Assembly: GCA_031119475.1 (NCBI GenBank)
Contig: JAVHXV010000001.1
Span: forward strand, 248,001 to 312,000
Length of the DNA: 64,000 nt
Direction of reading: 5' to 3'
Source of the DNA: Pedobacter sp.
GTDB taxonomy: Bacteria; Bacteroidota; Bacteroidia; Sphingobacteriales; Sphingobacteriaceae
Under the pieces are notes generated by a model that was not told where the DNA came from, ran no database searches, and was given only the letters and a program-made list of their open reading frames with translations. How positions within the stretch are numbered: position 1 is the first letter of the stretch; the number at the start of each line of letters is the position of its first letter. This document shows positions 33,971 through 49,600 of the stretch, in pieces. The position numbers and the translations under genes were made by a program.

Positions 33971-36173
33971 ATCTAGGCAGCACAAAGAAAATCGTTGTCC
34001 CTTTTCCGAGTTCGCTTTCTGCCCAGATCATGCCCTGATGTCTGGCTACAAAATCGCTGCACAGCCCCAAGCCCAGTCCGGTACCTTTTTCGCCAGAAGT
34101 GCCAAATGTGGTAAAACTGGTATTTTTTCCGAATAAATGGGGGATTTTATCAGCAGGAATGCCAATTCCCGAGTCACGGACAGAAAATTTAATACCTCCC
34201 TCTTCCGGTACGGCCGATAAAAAGACCTTTCCGCCAATCGGAGTGAATTTTACGGCATTGGATAACAGGTTACGGAAAATGGTTTCCAACATGGCCTTGT
34301 CTGCACTGAAACTCAATCCTGGTGGTACATCGAGCACCACGTCTATTTTCTTTTTTGCAGCCATGGGCAGGATGGTCTGGATGCATTTTTCGACCACAAC
34401 CTGCGCGTCCCTAATTTCGACGGGATTGAAGCTTGCCGATTCAAATTGTGATTTTGCCCAGGCCAATAGATCTTCCAATAGGTTGTTGGCATTGGAAAGT
34501 TCCTGCATCATGGAAGAAAGGTAGGCATGCAGCTCATCCACCGAAGTACTGTCGAGGTCATTCAGTGTCATGCCCAACAATTGTAAGCTTCCCGAAATCG
34601 GATTGCGCAGATCGTGCCCAATAATGGAGAGCAATTTATTTTTTTGGTCGTTAGAGGCAGTCAGCTCATTGTTCAGCGCCTTGAGTGCATTTTCCTGGAA
34701 CTTTCTCGCCGTTACATCGCGCATGCTTCCTTCGGTTGCCATGACCACACCATTTTCTACAACCAAGCGTGCATTTACAGAGGCATAGCGCAGTTCCTTG
34801 TTCTTGGTTTTTAGCCGAACTTCGAAATCGATTACATATCCATCACTGCGAAGTTGCTCAATAATGCGCTCACGATCCTGCGGATAATAATAAAAATTCG
34901 CTACAGGTTTTCCAATAATCTCGCTGCGCGAAAAGCCAGAGTATTCCTCTATCGATGGACTGATCTCTGTAACAAGGCCATGCTGGTCGCTCTGATAAAA
35001 TACATCCTGTACGTTTTCGAAGATGGTACGGTATTTTTTTTCGCTCAGCATGAGGCTGTTCTCAATTTCTTTCCTTTTGGTAATGTCTTCGATCTGCGAA
35101 ACATAATAAAGTGGTACCCCAGCCTGATCATACAACATGGTGGCGGCCACAACGACCCAAATGATCGTCCCATTTTTATGGAGATATCGCTTTTCGTATT
35201 TGGTGCGGCCAATTTTACCGCTGCCGAGGTCCGCCAACATGGTTGCCGTATCGTCCTGGTCCAGTTCGTAGGTAATCCCCTGCACCGTCAGATTCACCAT
35301 TTCCTGTTCGGTATAGCCCAGCATTTCGCAAAGGCTATGGTTGGCACGGATCAATTTGCCATCAGGACTGATCAAGGCCATACCGATCAGCGAATGCTCA
35401 AAAGCCAGCTCAAATTGCGTCTCACTTTTGTTGAGCTCCTCTTCCAGTAAATTATTTTCTGTAATGTTAATGGCAATGGCACCAATCATAAAGCCCTCAT
35501 TGCTCGGATCCTTAAATGGAAATTTGTAGGTCCGGAAAGTCTGCATCCTGCCGGTGGCATCGGGAACATGATATTCAAAATTCATTCCCTGCAGGGTTTT
35601 TCGAACCAGCTCGTTATCAGCCAACGATTGGTCGAGCCGGTCTTTGCCAAATATATCACTGAGGCGCTGTCCAATCACATTTGGATCTAATTGCAGCAAT
35701 GATATGAAATTCTGGTTGGCATAAACCAGGCTATCATCACTGCCGATGATCCATGACATGCCCGGCAGCCGGTCCATGAACAATTGAAACCTATTTTCAT
35801 TGATGATGGTATCGGTGGTCTGCGTCACGTCTTCGCTGGTCATCATCATCCCCGCAATTTCACCACCTTGGTTTTTCCAATGCCTCACTTCCCATTTCAG
35901 GTACATGACCGTTCCGTCCTTCCGTTCAAACCTATCGTTCTGCTGGGTCTGATCGATTCCATTTAAGCAATCTCGATGCACTTTCTTCCACCTTTCGCCA
36001 ATTTCAGGAAAAATGTCATAATGCGATTTGCCAATCAGTTCAAGACCTTCCAGCCGGTAAAAACTGATCCATTTTTCTGATACCGCCAAATAGCGCATTT
36101 GTGTATCTACAAGTGCTGTCGGCATCGGCGATATCGCAATAATTTGCTGAAGGGATTCTAGGGGATTGTCCAT
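33969..36173 (-). CDS. Multi-PAS sensor histidine kinase
   Basis: 734 residues from ATG 36173. Four PAS domains in series: about 5-125, 130-255, 260-385 (SETQFELAFEHSLIGMALIS) and 385-505 (EKKYRTIFENVQDVFYQSD), each with PAC-like tails. A HisKA domain follows with His520 in SIIGHDLRNPIS, then an HATPase with LLSNAVKFTP, VRDSGIGIPA and GEKGTGLGLGL. No membrane segment, so it senses cytosolic signals. The frame extends to 36245, but a -7 box TATATTTG (36193-36200) lies just upstream of the ATG at 36191, making 36173 the likelier start. No receiver domain or adjacent response regulator; an orphan kinase. Confidence 0.9.
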   Translation of the reverse strand: MDNPLESLQQIIAISPMPTALVDTQMRYLAVSEKWISFYRLEGLELIGKSHYDIFPEIGERWKKVHRDCLNGIDQTQQNDRFERKDGTVMYLKWEVRHWKNQGGEIAGMMMTSEDVTQTTDTIINENRFQLFMDRLPGMSWIIGSDDSLVYANQNFISLLQLDPNVIGQRLSDIFGKDRLDQSLADNELVRKTLQGMNFEYHVPDATGRMQTFRTYKFPFKDPSNEGFMIGAIAINITENNLLEEELNKSETQFELAFEHSLIGMALISPDGKLIRANHSLCEMLGYTEQEMVNLTVQGITYELDQDDTATMLADLGSGKIGRTKYEKRYLHKNGTIIWVVVAATMLYDQAGVPLYYVSQIEDITKRKEIENSLMLSEKKYRTIFENVQDVFYQSDQHGLVTEISPSIEEYSGFSRSEIIGKPVANFYYYPQDRERIIEQLRSDGYVIDFEVRLKTKNKELRYASVNARLVVENGVVMATEGSMRDVTARKFQENALKALNNELTASNDQKNKLLSIIGHDLRNPISGSLQLLGMTLNDLDSTSVDELHAYLSSMMQELSNANNLLEDLLAWAKSQFESASFNPVEIRDAQVVVEKCIQTILPMAAKKKIDVVLDVPPGLSFSADKAMLETIFRNLLSNAVKFTPIGGKVFLSAVPEEGGIKFSVRDSGIGIPADKIPHLFGKNTSFTTFGTSGEKGTGLGLGLCSDFVARHQGMIWAESELGKGTTIFFVLPR

Positions 36174-36192
36174 ACACTCAAGCTTGGTCATG

Positions 36193-36200
36193 CAAATATA
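36193..36200 (-). promoter_or_regulatory. -7 promoter element of the PAS kinase gene
   Basis: Minus-strand TATATTTG, an exact TAnnTTTG, 20 bp before ATG 36173. No TTG was found at the usual -33 distance. Confidence 0.45.
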
Positions 36201-36245
36201 CTGAAAAACGACGTGATGAGGGTTTAAGTATCGCAAGTGAGACAA

Positions 36246-36684
36246 TAGATATAAGACATTAGATAAAAGACATTAGACAATAGATAAAAGATAATAGATT
36301 AAAGACAATAGATAAAAGATAACAGATCAAAGACAATTGATAAAAGATAATAGATCAAAGACAATTGATAAAAGATAATAGATTAAAGACAATAGATAAA
36401 AGATAATAGATCAAAGACAATAGATAAAAGAAAGTGATCAAAGACAATTGACAGACCCACAATTAACCAGTTAAGCAATTAAACAATTAAACAATTAAAC
36501 GATTAACCAGTTAAGCAGTTAACCAATTAACCAATTAACCAATTAACCAATTAACCAATTAACCAGTTAAACAATTAAACCAATTAAACAATTGAACTTT
36601 CAAAAAAACTTGCTAACTTGAATTCGCTTGAATTCGGCTCAAATTTATTGTAATTCAAGTGCTTACCTCTTCTATCCCTGTTTT
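36246..36684. repeat. 28-bp tandem repeat, 8-bp array and doubled CTTGAATTCG
   Basis: No gene. At 36278-36444 a 28-bp unit (consensus starting CAATAGATAAAAGATAATAG) is repeated six times without spacers, the last copy one base short. From about 36465 to 36595 an 8-bp unit (AATTAACC/AATTAAAC) repeats. At 36617-36636 CTTGAATTCG occurs twice in tandem, and 36653-36660 carries AATTCAAG, its inverted half; these could be an operator of the downstream hybrid kinase. Confidence 0.85.
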
Positions 36685-42321
<5,637 letters not shown>

Positions 42322-42323
42322 CG

Positions 42324-43550
42324 ATGAACGAAGAAAACAACATCAAGATACTGATCGTTGACGACAACCAGAACAACCTGTTGTCGATTGAAGTTGCGTT
42401 GGAAGGGGAGGGATACAACTTTACCCAGGCACTTTCTGGTCGCGATGCGCTCAGGATCCTGCTCCAGGAGCAAGATTTTTCGTTGATCCTGCTCGATGTG
42501 AAGATGCCCATCATGGATGGATACGAAACAGCGGAGCTGATCTATGAAAGGGATAGCCTCAAAGATATTCCAATTATCTTCGTTACGGCCCACGATTATG
42601 AAGAAGCGGCCATCTTTAAGGGCTATCGGGCCGGGGCGGTAGACTTTATCCGAAAACCGTTCAATCCAGAGATGCTGCGCACCAAAGTGGCCGTATTTGC
42701 CGAGATTTTTAAGAAGAACCAATTGCTCAAAAAACAGGAAGAAAAGCTGAAATTGAGCAATCAGGAATTAACGAAGCTCAACGTGGAGCTCGAAAACAGG
42801 GTTGCTGAACGTACGGCAAAACTACAGAGACTAAATACCGAACTGCAGGCACTCAACCTTTCCAAAGACCGTTTTCTGTCTGTTATTTCCCACGACCTCC
42901 GCAATCCATTGGGCTCTATTTTGGTCTCTGCAGAATTCCTGAACAAAAACGCACAGCAGGTTACCCCAAAACAGGTGACCTCTCTTTCCAACATCGTCCA
43001 TAAAACGGCAAAGGAGATGCTGTACCAGTTGAACGAATTGGTCGATTGGGCCATGACCCAACGGGAAAAATCGAGGTTTAGTCCCTGCAAGCTGGAGCTC
43101 CGCAAAGAAATAGACCAATCTTTCGAGTTGTTGCGGTCCTTTGCCAAACAGAAGAAAATAGAGCTCGAAAATCAGATCCAGGAACCGATCTTGATCAATG
43201 CAGATGAACACATGTTGCGTTCCATCCTGCAGAACGTAATTACCAATGCGATCAAATACACTCCCGTTGGTGGCTTGCCCATCCAGATTACTGCCTTTCC
43301 GATAAATGACATGATCGAAATCTGCATCACAGACCATGGTACGGGCATGTCTGAAGATACCATGCGCAATCTATTGGAAGAACATCATGTATTGCCAGAA
43401 ATGGGCACCAACAAAGAGCAGGGCAGTGGGCTTGGATTGCTTTTGGTAAAGGAATTCATCGCCCAGCACGGCGGAGTAATCCGAATCAATAGCGAAAAGG
43501 GCAAGGGAACGAAATTTAGATTTACGGTTCCGGCGTGTATTGTTGACTGA
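42324..43550 (+). CDS. Receiver-histidine kinase protein (response-regulator-headed kinase)
   Basis: 408 residues. An N-terminal receiver (ILIVDDNQNN; phospho-Asp in LLDVKMPIMDGYE; Lys in IRKPFNP) is joined by a coiled coil (about 125-175) to HisKA (SVISHDLRNPLG) and an HATPase (VITNAIKYTP, ITDHGTGMSE, GSGLGLLL). It starts 2 bp after the poly-HAMP kinase stop, so translation is coupled. The receiver likely takes phosphate from the preceding hybrid kinase, making a two-protein phosphorelay with four receivers in total. No DNA-binding output is present. Confidence 0.9.
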   Translation: MNEENNIKILIVDDNQNNLLSIEVALEGEGYNFTQALSGRDALRILLQEQDFSLILLDVKMPIMDGYETAELIYERDSLKDIPIIFVTAHDYEEAAIFKGYRAGAVDFIRKPFNPEMLRTKVAVFAEIFKKNQLLKKQEEKLKLSNQELTKLNVELENRVAERTAKLQRLNTELQALNLSKDRFLSVISHDLRNPLGSILVSAEFLNKNAQQVTPKQVTSLSNIVHKTAKEMLYQLNELVDWAMTQREKSRFSPCKLELRKEIDQSFELLRSFAKQKKIELENQIQEPILINADEHMLRSILQNVITNAIKYTPVGGLPIQITAFPINDMIEICITDHGTGMSEDTMRNLLEEHHVLPEMGTNKEQGSGLGLLLVKEFIAQHGGVIRINSEKGKGTKFRFTVPACIVD

Positions 43551-43745
43551 CACAATTCTATAGAAGTCCAAAAGTCCAAGAGTCCAGAAGTCCATGGTCG
43601 ACTTATGCCCTGCGCTTTACACTTTACACTTTCCGCTTTTCGCCTTCCGCTTTCCGCTTTTCGCTTCCGCTTTTCGCTTTCCGCCTTCCGCCCAGCGCTT
43701 ACACTTTACCCTTTGCGCTTTCCACTTTCTTTCTTACTTTTGTAC
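43551..43745. repeat. AGTCCA and GCTTTCC-type tandem arrays
   Basis: AGTCCAAA-like 8-bp units at 43560-43592, then a long pyrimidine-rich array of GCTTTCC/GCTTTTC/GCCTTCC units (about 43606-43730). No coding potential. The array touches the next gene's promoter. Confidence 0.8.
43712..43742 (+). promoter_or_regulatory. Promoter of the first membrane AraC-type gene
   Basis: TTTG (43712-43715), 19-bp spacer, TACTTTTG (43735-43742). The -33 box is built from a unit of the upstream repeat array. Start codon at 43778. Confidence 0.6.
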
Positions 43746-43777
43746 ATCATCCTTACGTTAATATATGCTCAAATATT

Positions 43778-44833
43778 ATGATGCTCAAATTAAACTACCT
43801 GAAATGGGTATTGGGAGTCCATAAGCGGGATGACAATTTTCATTTTATTACGATCCTGATTTTTGTATTAGCTGCATTTAACATCTATTACAAACTGAAT
43901 TGGACCAAGGATGGGCTGGTTTCAGCTTTTAACCTTTGGAATCCGAGTTGGCTGTTGTTTGGGCCTTTGTTGTTCTGTGCCTATAAATCATTGATTGGCA
44001 GGCCCATTACCTTGAGTTGGAGCCATCTTTGGCACCTGCTTCCCTTTGTAGTCGCGTCAGCATTTTACGTATTTGCATTATTGACTACTGATATGGCCAA
44101 TCCATGGGCTTATAACCCTTTTAAGTGGTATCAGAATAGCTTTATCATTATAGCAATCTCCTTATTGCCCTACAGTTTATACATAGCCAGTCGGATTCTT
44201 TTGGTGAATACAAAAAAAGGAGCCAATGCCGATGCACTGATCATGTCTATCGCTACCATTTTTGTGCTGATTTCGGTGATCATTACCATGATGGCCATTG
44301 GATGGGGTGTCATCCATATCGACATGGGGATAGACTACCGCTATTTCTCTTATGGGTTATTGCTGTTTGCCAATATCCTGATCCTTTCCTATTGGATTTC
44401 TGCCAGTAAATACACCCGGAAAAAAGAAGTGGAGCTAGACGAACTGGGCAAAAGTTACAGCCATGCATCGCTATCTGCTGATGTGGCCCTGGCCTATAAG
44501 CAACAATTGATTGAATATTTTGAGAAGGAGCAAGTATATCTTACACCCAATCTGTCGCTCGACCTGCTGAGCAGGGAACTCGAGCTTCCAAAGCATCACT
44601 TGTCGCAGGTGTTCAATGTGTACTTTGAAAAAAGCTTTCATCAATTTGTGGCCGATTATCGGATTTCGCATGCCATCGCCTTGTTGAACATGAACAATGG
44701 GCGGTTGACGATCGAATCTTTGGCCTATACCTGCGGTTTCAACTCCAAAACTTCATTGAACCGTTATTTTAAGCAAAGAACAGGATTAACGCCATCAGAA
44801 TACCAGTTGCAATTGGGTGCGCAATACGCTTAA
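43778..44833 (+). CDS. Membrane-anchored AraC-family regulator 1
   Basis: 351 residues. The first 215 form about six membrane segments (for example ITILIFVLAAFNIYY, LWHLLPFVVASAFYVFALL, YGLLLFANILILSYWI). The last 100 residues are an AraC double helix-turn-helix: LSLDLLSRELELPKHHLSQV, then IESLAYTCGFNSKTSLNRYF and the end motif TGLTPSEYQ. This plan is common in Bacteroidota and lets a membrane-sensed signal act on DNA directly. It is followed 33 bp later by a paralogue, suggesting co-transcription. Confidence 0.9.
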   Translation: MMLKLNYLKWVLGVHKRDDNFHFITILIFVLAAFNIYYKLNWTKDGLVSAFNLWNPSWLLFGPLLFCAYKSLIGRPITLSWSHLWHLLPFVVASAFYVFALLTTDMANPWAYNPFKWYQNSFIIIAISLLPYSLYIASRILLVNTKKGANADALIMSIATIFVLISVIITMMAIGWGVIHIDMGIDYRYFSYGLLLFANILILSYWISASKYTRKKEVELDELGKSYSHASLSADVALAYKQQLIEYFEKEQVYLTPNLSLDLLSRELELPKHHLSQVFNVYFEKSFHQFVADYRISHAIALLNMNNGRLTIESLAYTCGFNSKTSLNRYFKQRTGLTPSEYQLQLGAQYA

Positions 44834-44866
44834 CCGATTGATTTTTAGCCGTACTCATTTTTTGTT

Positions 44867-45958
44867 ATGCTGTTTTCGCTGCCTGTAATCCCCTTGATCC
44901 TTTTTGCCATTTGCCTGATTACGGCAATTACCTTTTACTTGGTATTTAGGCTGAACATACCCGAATGCTTTGGGCGGGTGATGCGTTTCACTTTGGCTTA
45001 TATTTTCGTTAATAGCTGCTATACCTTTTTCACAGAAATTTATTGGCCAAATGATGCCTGGAAAGATAAGATTGCCCCATTTTTATTAATGTATGGCCCG
45101 ATCCTCTATTTTGCCATTCTTGCGCTCAAACACAACCGCCTGGCCTGGAAAACCATTTTTTTGCACAGCATTCCATTTGCTATTTATCTGTGCTATTTTA
45201 TCGCACTTCACTTTCGAATGGTCGAAGTAACGCAGGGGAGCTTATATGCTTACAGCAAACAGCTATATATTCTTGGACCGGTTTCTTTTCTGGCCTATAC
45301 CGCAGTATCTTTTATTGTAGGAAGAAACCTGTTCCTGAACCGGTTCAGGGATAAATTGCTCATGTTTGTCTTTGGCAGGACGCTGCTTGTTTTTCTGTCC
45401 ATGCTTTTTCTGATCACATTTTCAACCCGGATGGTGAACAGTGCAGCGGCAGTTGCGCTGCTGAGGGCCACAATTTATGGCTGTATGCTCCTTTTTGTAA
45501 TGATCGTGTTCAATTATGTGGTCAACAAATTGTTGGGAAGATTTCCCTCTGCCAATAGCCGGCCTATGCTGCCAGAAACCGTGGCAAAATACGAAAGGTC
45601 CCCATTATCAGCTGAACAGCTCCGTTTTTTAGGTGATCAGCTAGCTGAAGCCATGGATAGCGAACAGCTCTTTCTAAATACTTCACTTTCTTTGGGCGAT
45701 TTGGCCTTTTACCTGAAAATTCCATCCCATCACCTCACCCAAGTGCTGAACGTGATGTTCAAACAGACCTTTTATCAGTATGTGAACGGATTTCGGATCG
45801 ATTACGCCTGTGCAATGCTGTTACAGGATGAGGAAATGAACCTAGAGGAACTGGCAGAGAAAAGTGGCTTCAACTCCAAAGTTTCCTTTCACAGGCAATT
45901 CAAGCACATCAAAGGCTGTACACCAGCTGAATTCCGATTGAGAAATCAGACCAACTAG
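44867..45958 (+). CDS. Membrane-anchored AraC-family regulator 2
   Basis: 363 residues with the same plan as the preceding gene: about seven membrane segments in residues 5-225 and a C-terminal AraC domain (LSLGDLAFYLKIPSHHLTQV, LEELAEKSGFNSKVSFHRQF, GCTPAEFRLRNQ). Identity to the first copy is limited to the HTH and general layout. The pair may form heterodimers or regulate separate targets; the surface-protein operon begins downstream. TTATCAG heptads start in its stop codon. Confidence 0.9.
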   Translation: MLFSLPVIPLILFAICLITAITFYLVFRLNIPECFGRVMRFTLAYIFVNSCYTFFTEIYWPNDAWKDKIAPFLLMYGPILYFAILALKHNRLAWKTIFLHSIPFAIYLCYFIALHFRMVEVTQGSLYAYSKQLYILGPVSFLAYTAVSFIVGRNLFLNRFRDKLLMFVFGRTLLVFLSMLFLITFSTRMVNSAAAVALLRATIYGCMLLFVMIVFNYVVNKLLGRFPSANSRPMLPETVAKYERSPLSAEQLRFLGDQLAEAMDSEQLFLNTSLSLGDLAFYLKIPSHHLTQVLNVMFKQTFYQYVNGFRIDYACAMLLQDEEMNLEELAEKSGFNSKVSFHRQFKHIKGCTPAEFRLRNQTN

Positions 45959-46633
45959 TTATCAGTTATCAGCTATTAGTTATCAGTTGATTTGTCGAAG
46001 TCACCAATCCTCACCTCATCAACCACTAACTACGCCGATTACACTTTGTGACTTTCCGCGCTCTATAGCACACTTCGTTACTTCATTATATCTACGTTAA
46101 GCCTAAACAACTAGGTACCTAAACAACTAAACAACCAACAAACAACACCTATCTAAAGGAATTTTGGGGAATTCATTGCCCATACAGTAGATTCTATTGC
46201 CCAGAATTTTTAGGTAAATATTTTCGGGTAGATAACAAGCAGATCAAATGAGGGGATTTAAAAAATTTATGAAAACGTTACACTAACAGTTAAATTTTTT
46301 TAAAACCTCTATAAGTTGTTGATACTGAGTTAAATCATGTATAACGTAACAAGTATCATCCCAATGGGGTGTACGCCACGCCACGGGGATGAAACATCTT
46401 AGTGTCTTTGGTACACGATATTTGTAGAGGGAAACCTTAATTAATGCGGCTCAACATGAATAATTATAAACGCGCTCAATCCTTATTTATTGTCTCGTCT
46501 GTAACCATGGGTTACGATCGTCAGGACTGTTCTGTAGCATTGACGACACCAAATTTCCTTTATTGATTTTACTACGGCTTCATCATCAACTCATGAAACC
46601 AGAATTTATTGCATTTAAGCAGCAACAGCATAT
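45959..46633. other. Long gap and probable 5' leader of the surface-protein operon
   Basis: TTATCAG heptads occupy 45957-45990. Then come AT-rich sequence and a nested hairpin at 46356-46392: outer stem TCATCCC/GGGATGA, a 2-nt internal loop on each side, and an inner 7-bp stem TGGGGTG/CACGCCA with one mismatch and loop TACGC. Downstream, 46444-46566 is an open 40-codon frame (MRLNMNNYKRAQSLF...) that could be a leader peptide but has little support. No exact TAnnTTTG box was found in a fitting place. Confidence 0.5.
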
Positions 46634-49600
46634 ATGAAGAAATCTCTACAACTCCTTGTCCTTTTAGTAAGTTTAAGTTTATTTGCGGTTTTCTCCGCAA
46701 GTGCGCAAAACTGTACGGTCAATGCCGGTATCAATACCACCATTTGCCCGGGTACACCATTTACGCTCACCGGCGTAGCCAGTGGTCTGATCAATACACC
46801 TGCGGTATGGACGCAGGTGGGCGGGCCTTCGGTAACCGTTTCGTCGACTAACGTTGTGGGTACGGCAGCAACGGCTACCGTTACCGGATATGCCACAGAT
46901 GTGGCCTATACCTTTAGGTTAAGTGCAAAATGTACGGATGGATCTTTGGTGTATCAGGATGTGGTCTACACGGCATCGAGCATTCAGACGGCAAATGCAG
47001 GTCCAGATCGATACGTATGTGTTGGAACTACAGCTTTGCAGGGTTCTGCCCTTAATACAGGAGAAACTGGGGCCTGGACATTGATTAGCGGTACTGGTCC
47101 AACACCTGCAACACCAAGTTCTCCAACCTCTAACCTTACTTTTACTACGCAAAGTGCTATTCAGACAGCTACTTACCGCTGGACAGTTAGCAAAACTACC
47201 AATGGTAATACCTGTACAAGTTTTGATGATGTAGTGATCACCAATTTGGGAACTGCTGCTGTAAATGCTGGTAGTGATATCAATCTTTCTTGTTATAACG
47301 TAACTACATCTACCAATTTAAGCGGCTCCAATGCACCAGCCAGTGCTACTTATGGCCAATCCGTGTTATGGACCTTTGTAAGTGGGCCGAGTACGCCAAC
47401 CATTTCAAATACGGCAATCAGGAATCCGTCGGTAAGTAACCTGGTACAGGGAACTTATGTGTTTAGATATACGGTAACTGGTCCATGCGTAAGCGGCTCA
47501 GACGAGGTTTCGGTCATTGTGGCTGCCGCCTCGCAGAACATCACTGGACAGAGCAACAGCACACAGACCTATTGTGATGGTCGGACTACTGTAGTATTGA
47601 ATGGCGCTAAGCCTTTATATGCCGGTGAAACGGGCGCTTGGACAAGGGTTGCAGGTACAGGAACGGTTACAGATGCAACAGCCTACAATACAACGGCTAC
47701 AGGAGTAAGCACAGGTTCACAATTCAGGTGGACGATCACAAATCCATCAACTGGGTGTACGAGTCAAGGAACGATAACAATCACATTGATCTCTCCTCCA
47801 ACCATCAGTATAACAGGATCAAACCCTATATTCTTGACGTGTGGCGCCAATCAAGCAACCGTAAGTTACACGACGGCTAATGGTACAGGAACACAATATG
47901 CATTGATCAGTGCACCTGCTGGTTCTGTTAGGCAAACCACAATGGGTGGACTGAACAACTGGACTTCTGCACCAAACAGTGGAACGGCCTTAACCGGCTT
48001 TGATAAAATTGGTACTTATGTAATCAGATACCGCAGGAATACAGACAATGGATTGGGCGGTTGTGCGGATGCCTATGCCGATGTCACGATTGTTGTTTCT
48101 TCCGCTCCAACTTCCGCCAATGCGGGAACCAAGCAAGTATTGGCTTGTAACGTATTCAACACCAACCTGGCCGGTAACATCCCAACTACAGGAACAGGCA
48201 AATGGAGCCAGGTGAGTGGACCGAGTACGGCCACCATTGCTGATCCACTTGCGAACAACACCGCTGTATCGAACATGATCAATGGTACTTATATCTTCAG
48301 ATGGATTATTTCTGGGGGAGATGGTGCCTGTACCAATACCCAATCTGATGTGCAGGTTGTGGTGGCGGCACCTACGCCGACGACTTCGGCTGCAGGAAAT
48401 GCACAGGCCGTTTGTAACAGTACACCAGTTTATTTGGATGGAAATACACCAGTGCTTAATGAGGTGGGTACCTGGACGGTAGTACGTACCGCAGGTAACG
48501 CCGCTGCACCAGAAGTAACTTTTTCGCCAAATGCCAATTCGCCAAAAGCTGTTGCCAATGGCCTATTGAACAGTACTTCCTATAAATTTACCTGGACCAT
48601 TAGCAACGCCTGCGGAACATCTTCAAGTGATGTGACCATCGCTACCAGCAATACGGCAGGAGCAAAACAGGCTACCGCAGGTTCCGACCAATGTCTAACC
48701 AATGGTACCACTACTTTTACTTTGGCAGGAAATCAGCCAACAGGAGGCGAAACCGGTACATGGACCAGGCTATCTGGCCCAAATACCCCAACATTTACTG
48801 CAAGTACTTATAACACAAGTGTAACCGGTGCAACAAACGGTACCTATATTTTTGAATGGCAGCTAAACAGAAATGCCTGTACCGCTACCAGGGATACTGT
48901 TGTGGTTACCATTTCTGCTGCAGCAACAACGGCCAACGCTAACGTTGACCAAAATATCTGCGGAACTTCCGCAACCTTAAATGGAAATAATCCGACTGTG
49001 GGTACGGGAACTTGGACACAGGTTGGTGGTGCTGGTGGGGCGATTATTACCGATCCTTTGTTGAGGAATACTACGGTTACCGGATTAACGGAAGGCCGCT
49101 ACACTTTTAGGTGGACGATTTCCAACAATGCATGTTCGTCTAATTTCGACGACATGATCGTAAACGTTTCTATACCACCAACTACGCCGAATGCGGGGCC
49201 AGACCAGGCCGTCTGCGCCACAACCAGCACGACCTTGGCAGGAAATACGATCACATCTGGCACTGGATATTGGACTGCCGTAAGCGGACCGACTATCCCA
49301 ACCTTCAGTAACGTAAATAGCCCTACGGCCACTGTATCCAACTTGGCCTATGGTGTTTATACGTTGAGATGGACCAGTAGGGGCGGTGTATTTTGTACCG
49401 CACTAACGGATGATGTAGTCATTACCGTTACCCAAAATGCCAATGCAGGCACTGACCAGTCTCTTTGTAATGTTACTACTACCAACTTGAGGGGAAATGA
49501 GAACAGTACGGGAACCTGGAGCAATGTGAGCGGACCAAATACACCGACCTTAACGGCCGCGGGTACAAATGGTACTGTCGTCACAGGAATGATTCCTGGA

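Noticed and set aside
36278..36444. Possible CRISPR array
   Set aside because: The 28-bp units are directly contiguous with no spacers, and no cas gene is present.
46444..46566. 40-codon ORF in the surface-operon leader
   Set aside because: No ribosome-binding or family evidence; mentioned only within the description of the gap.
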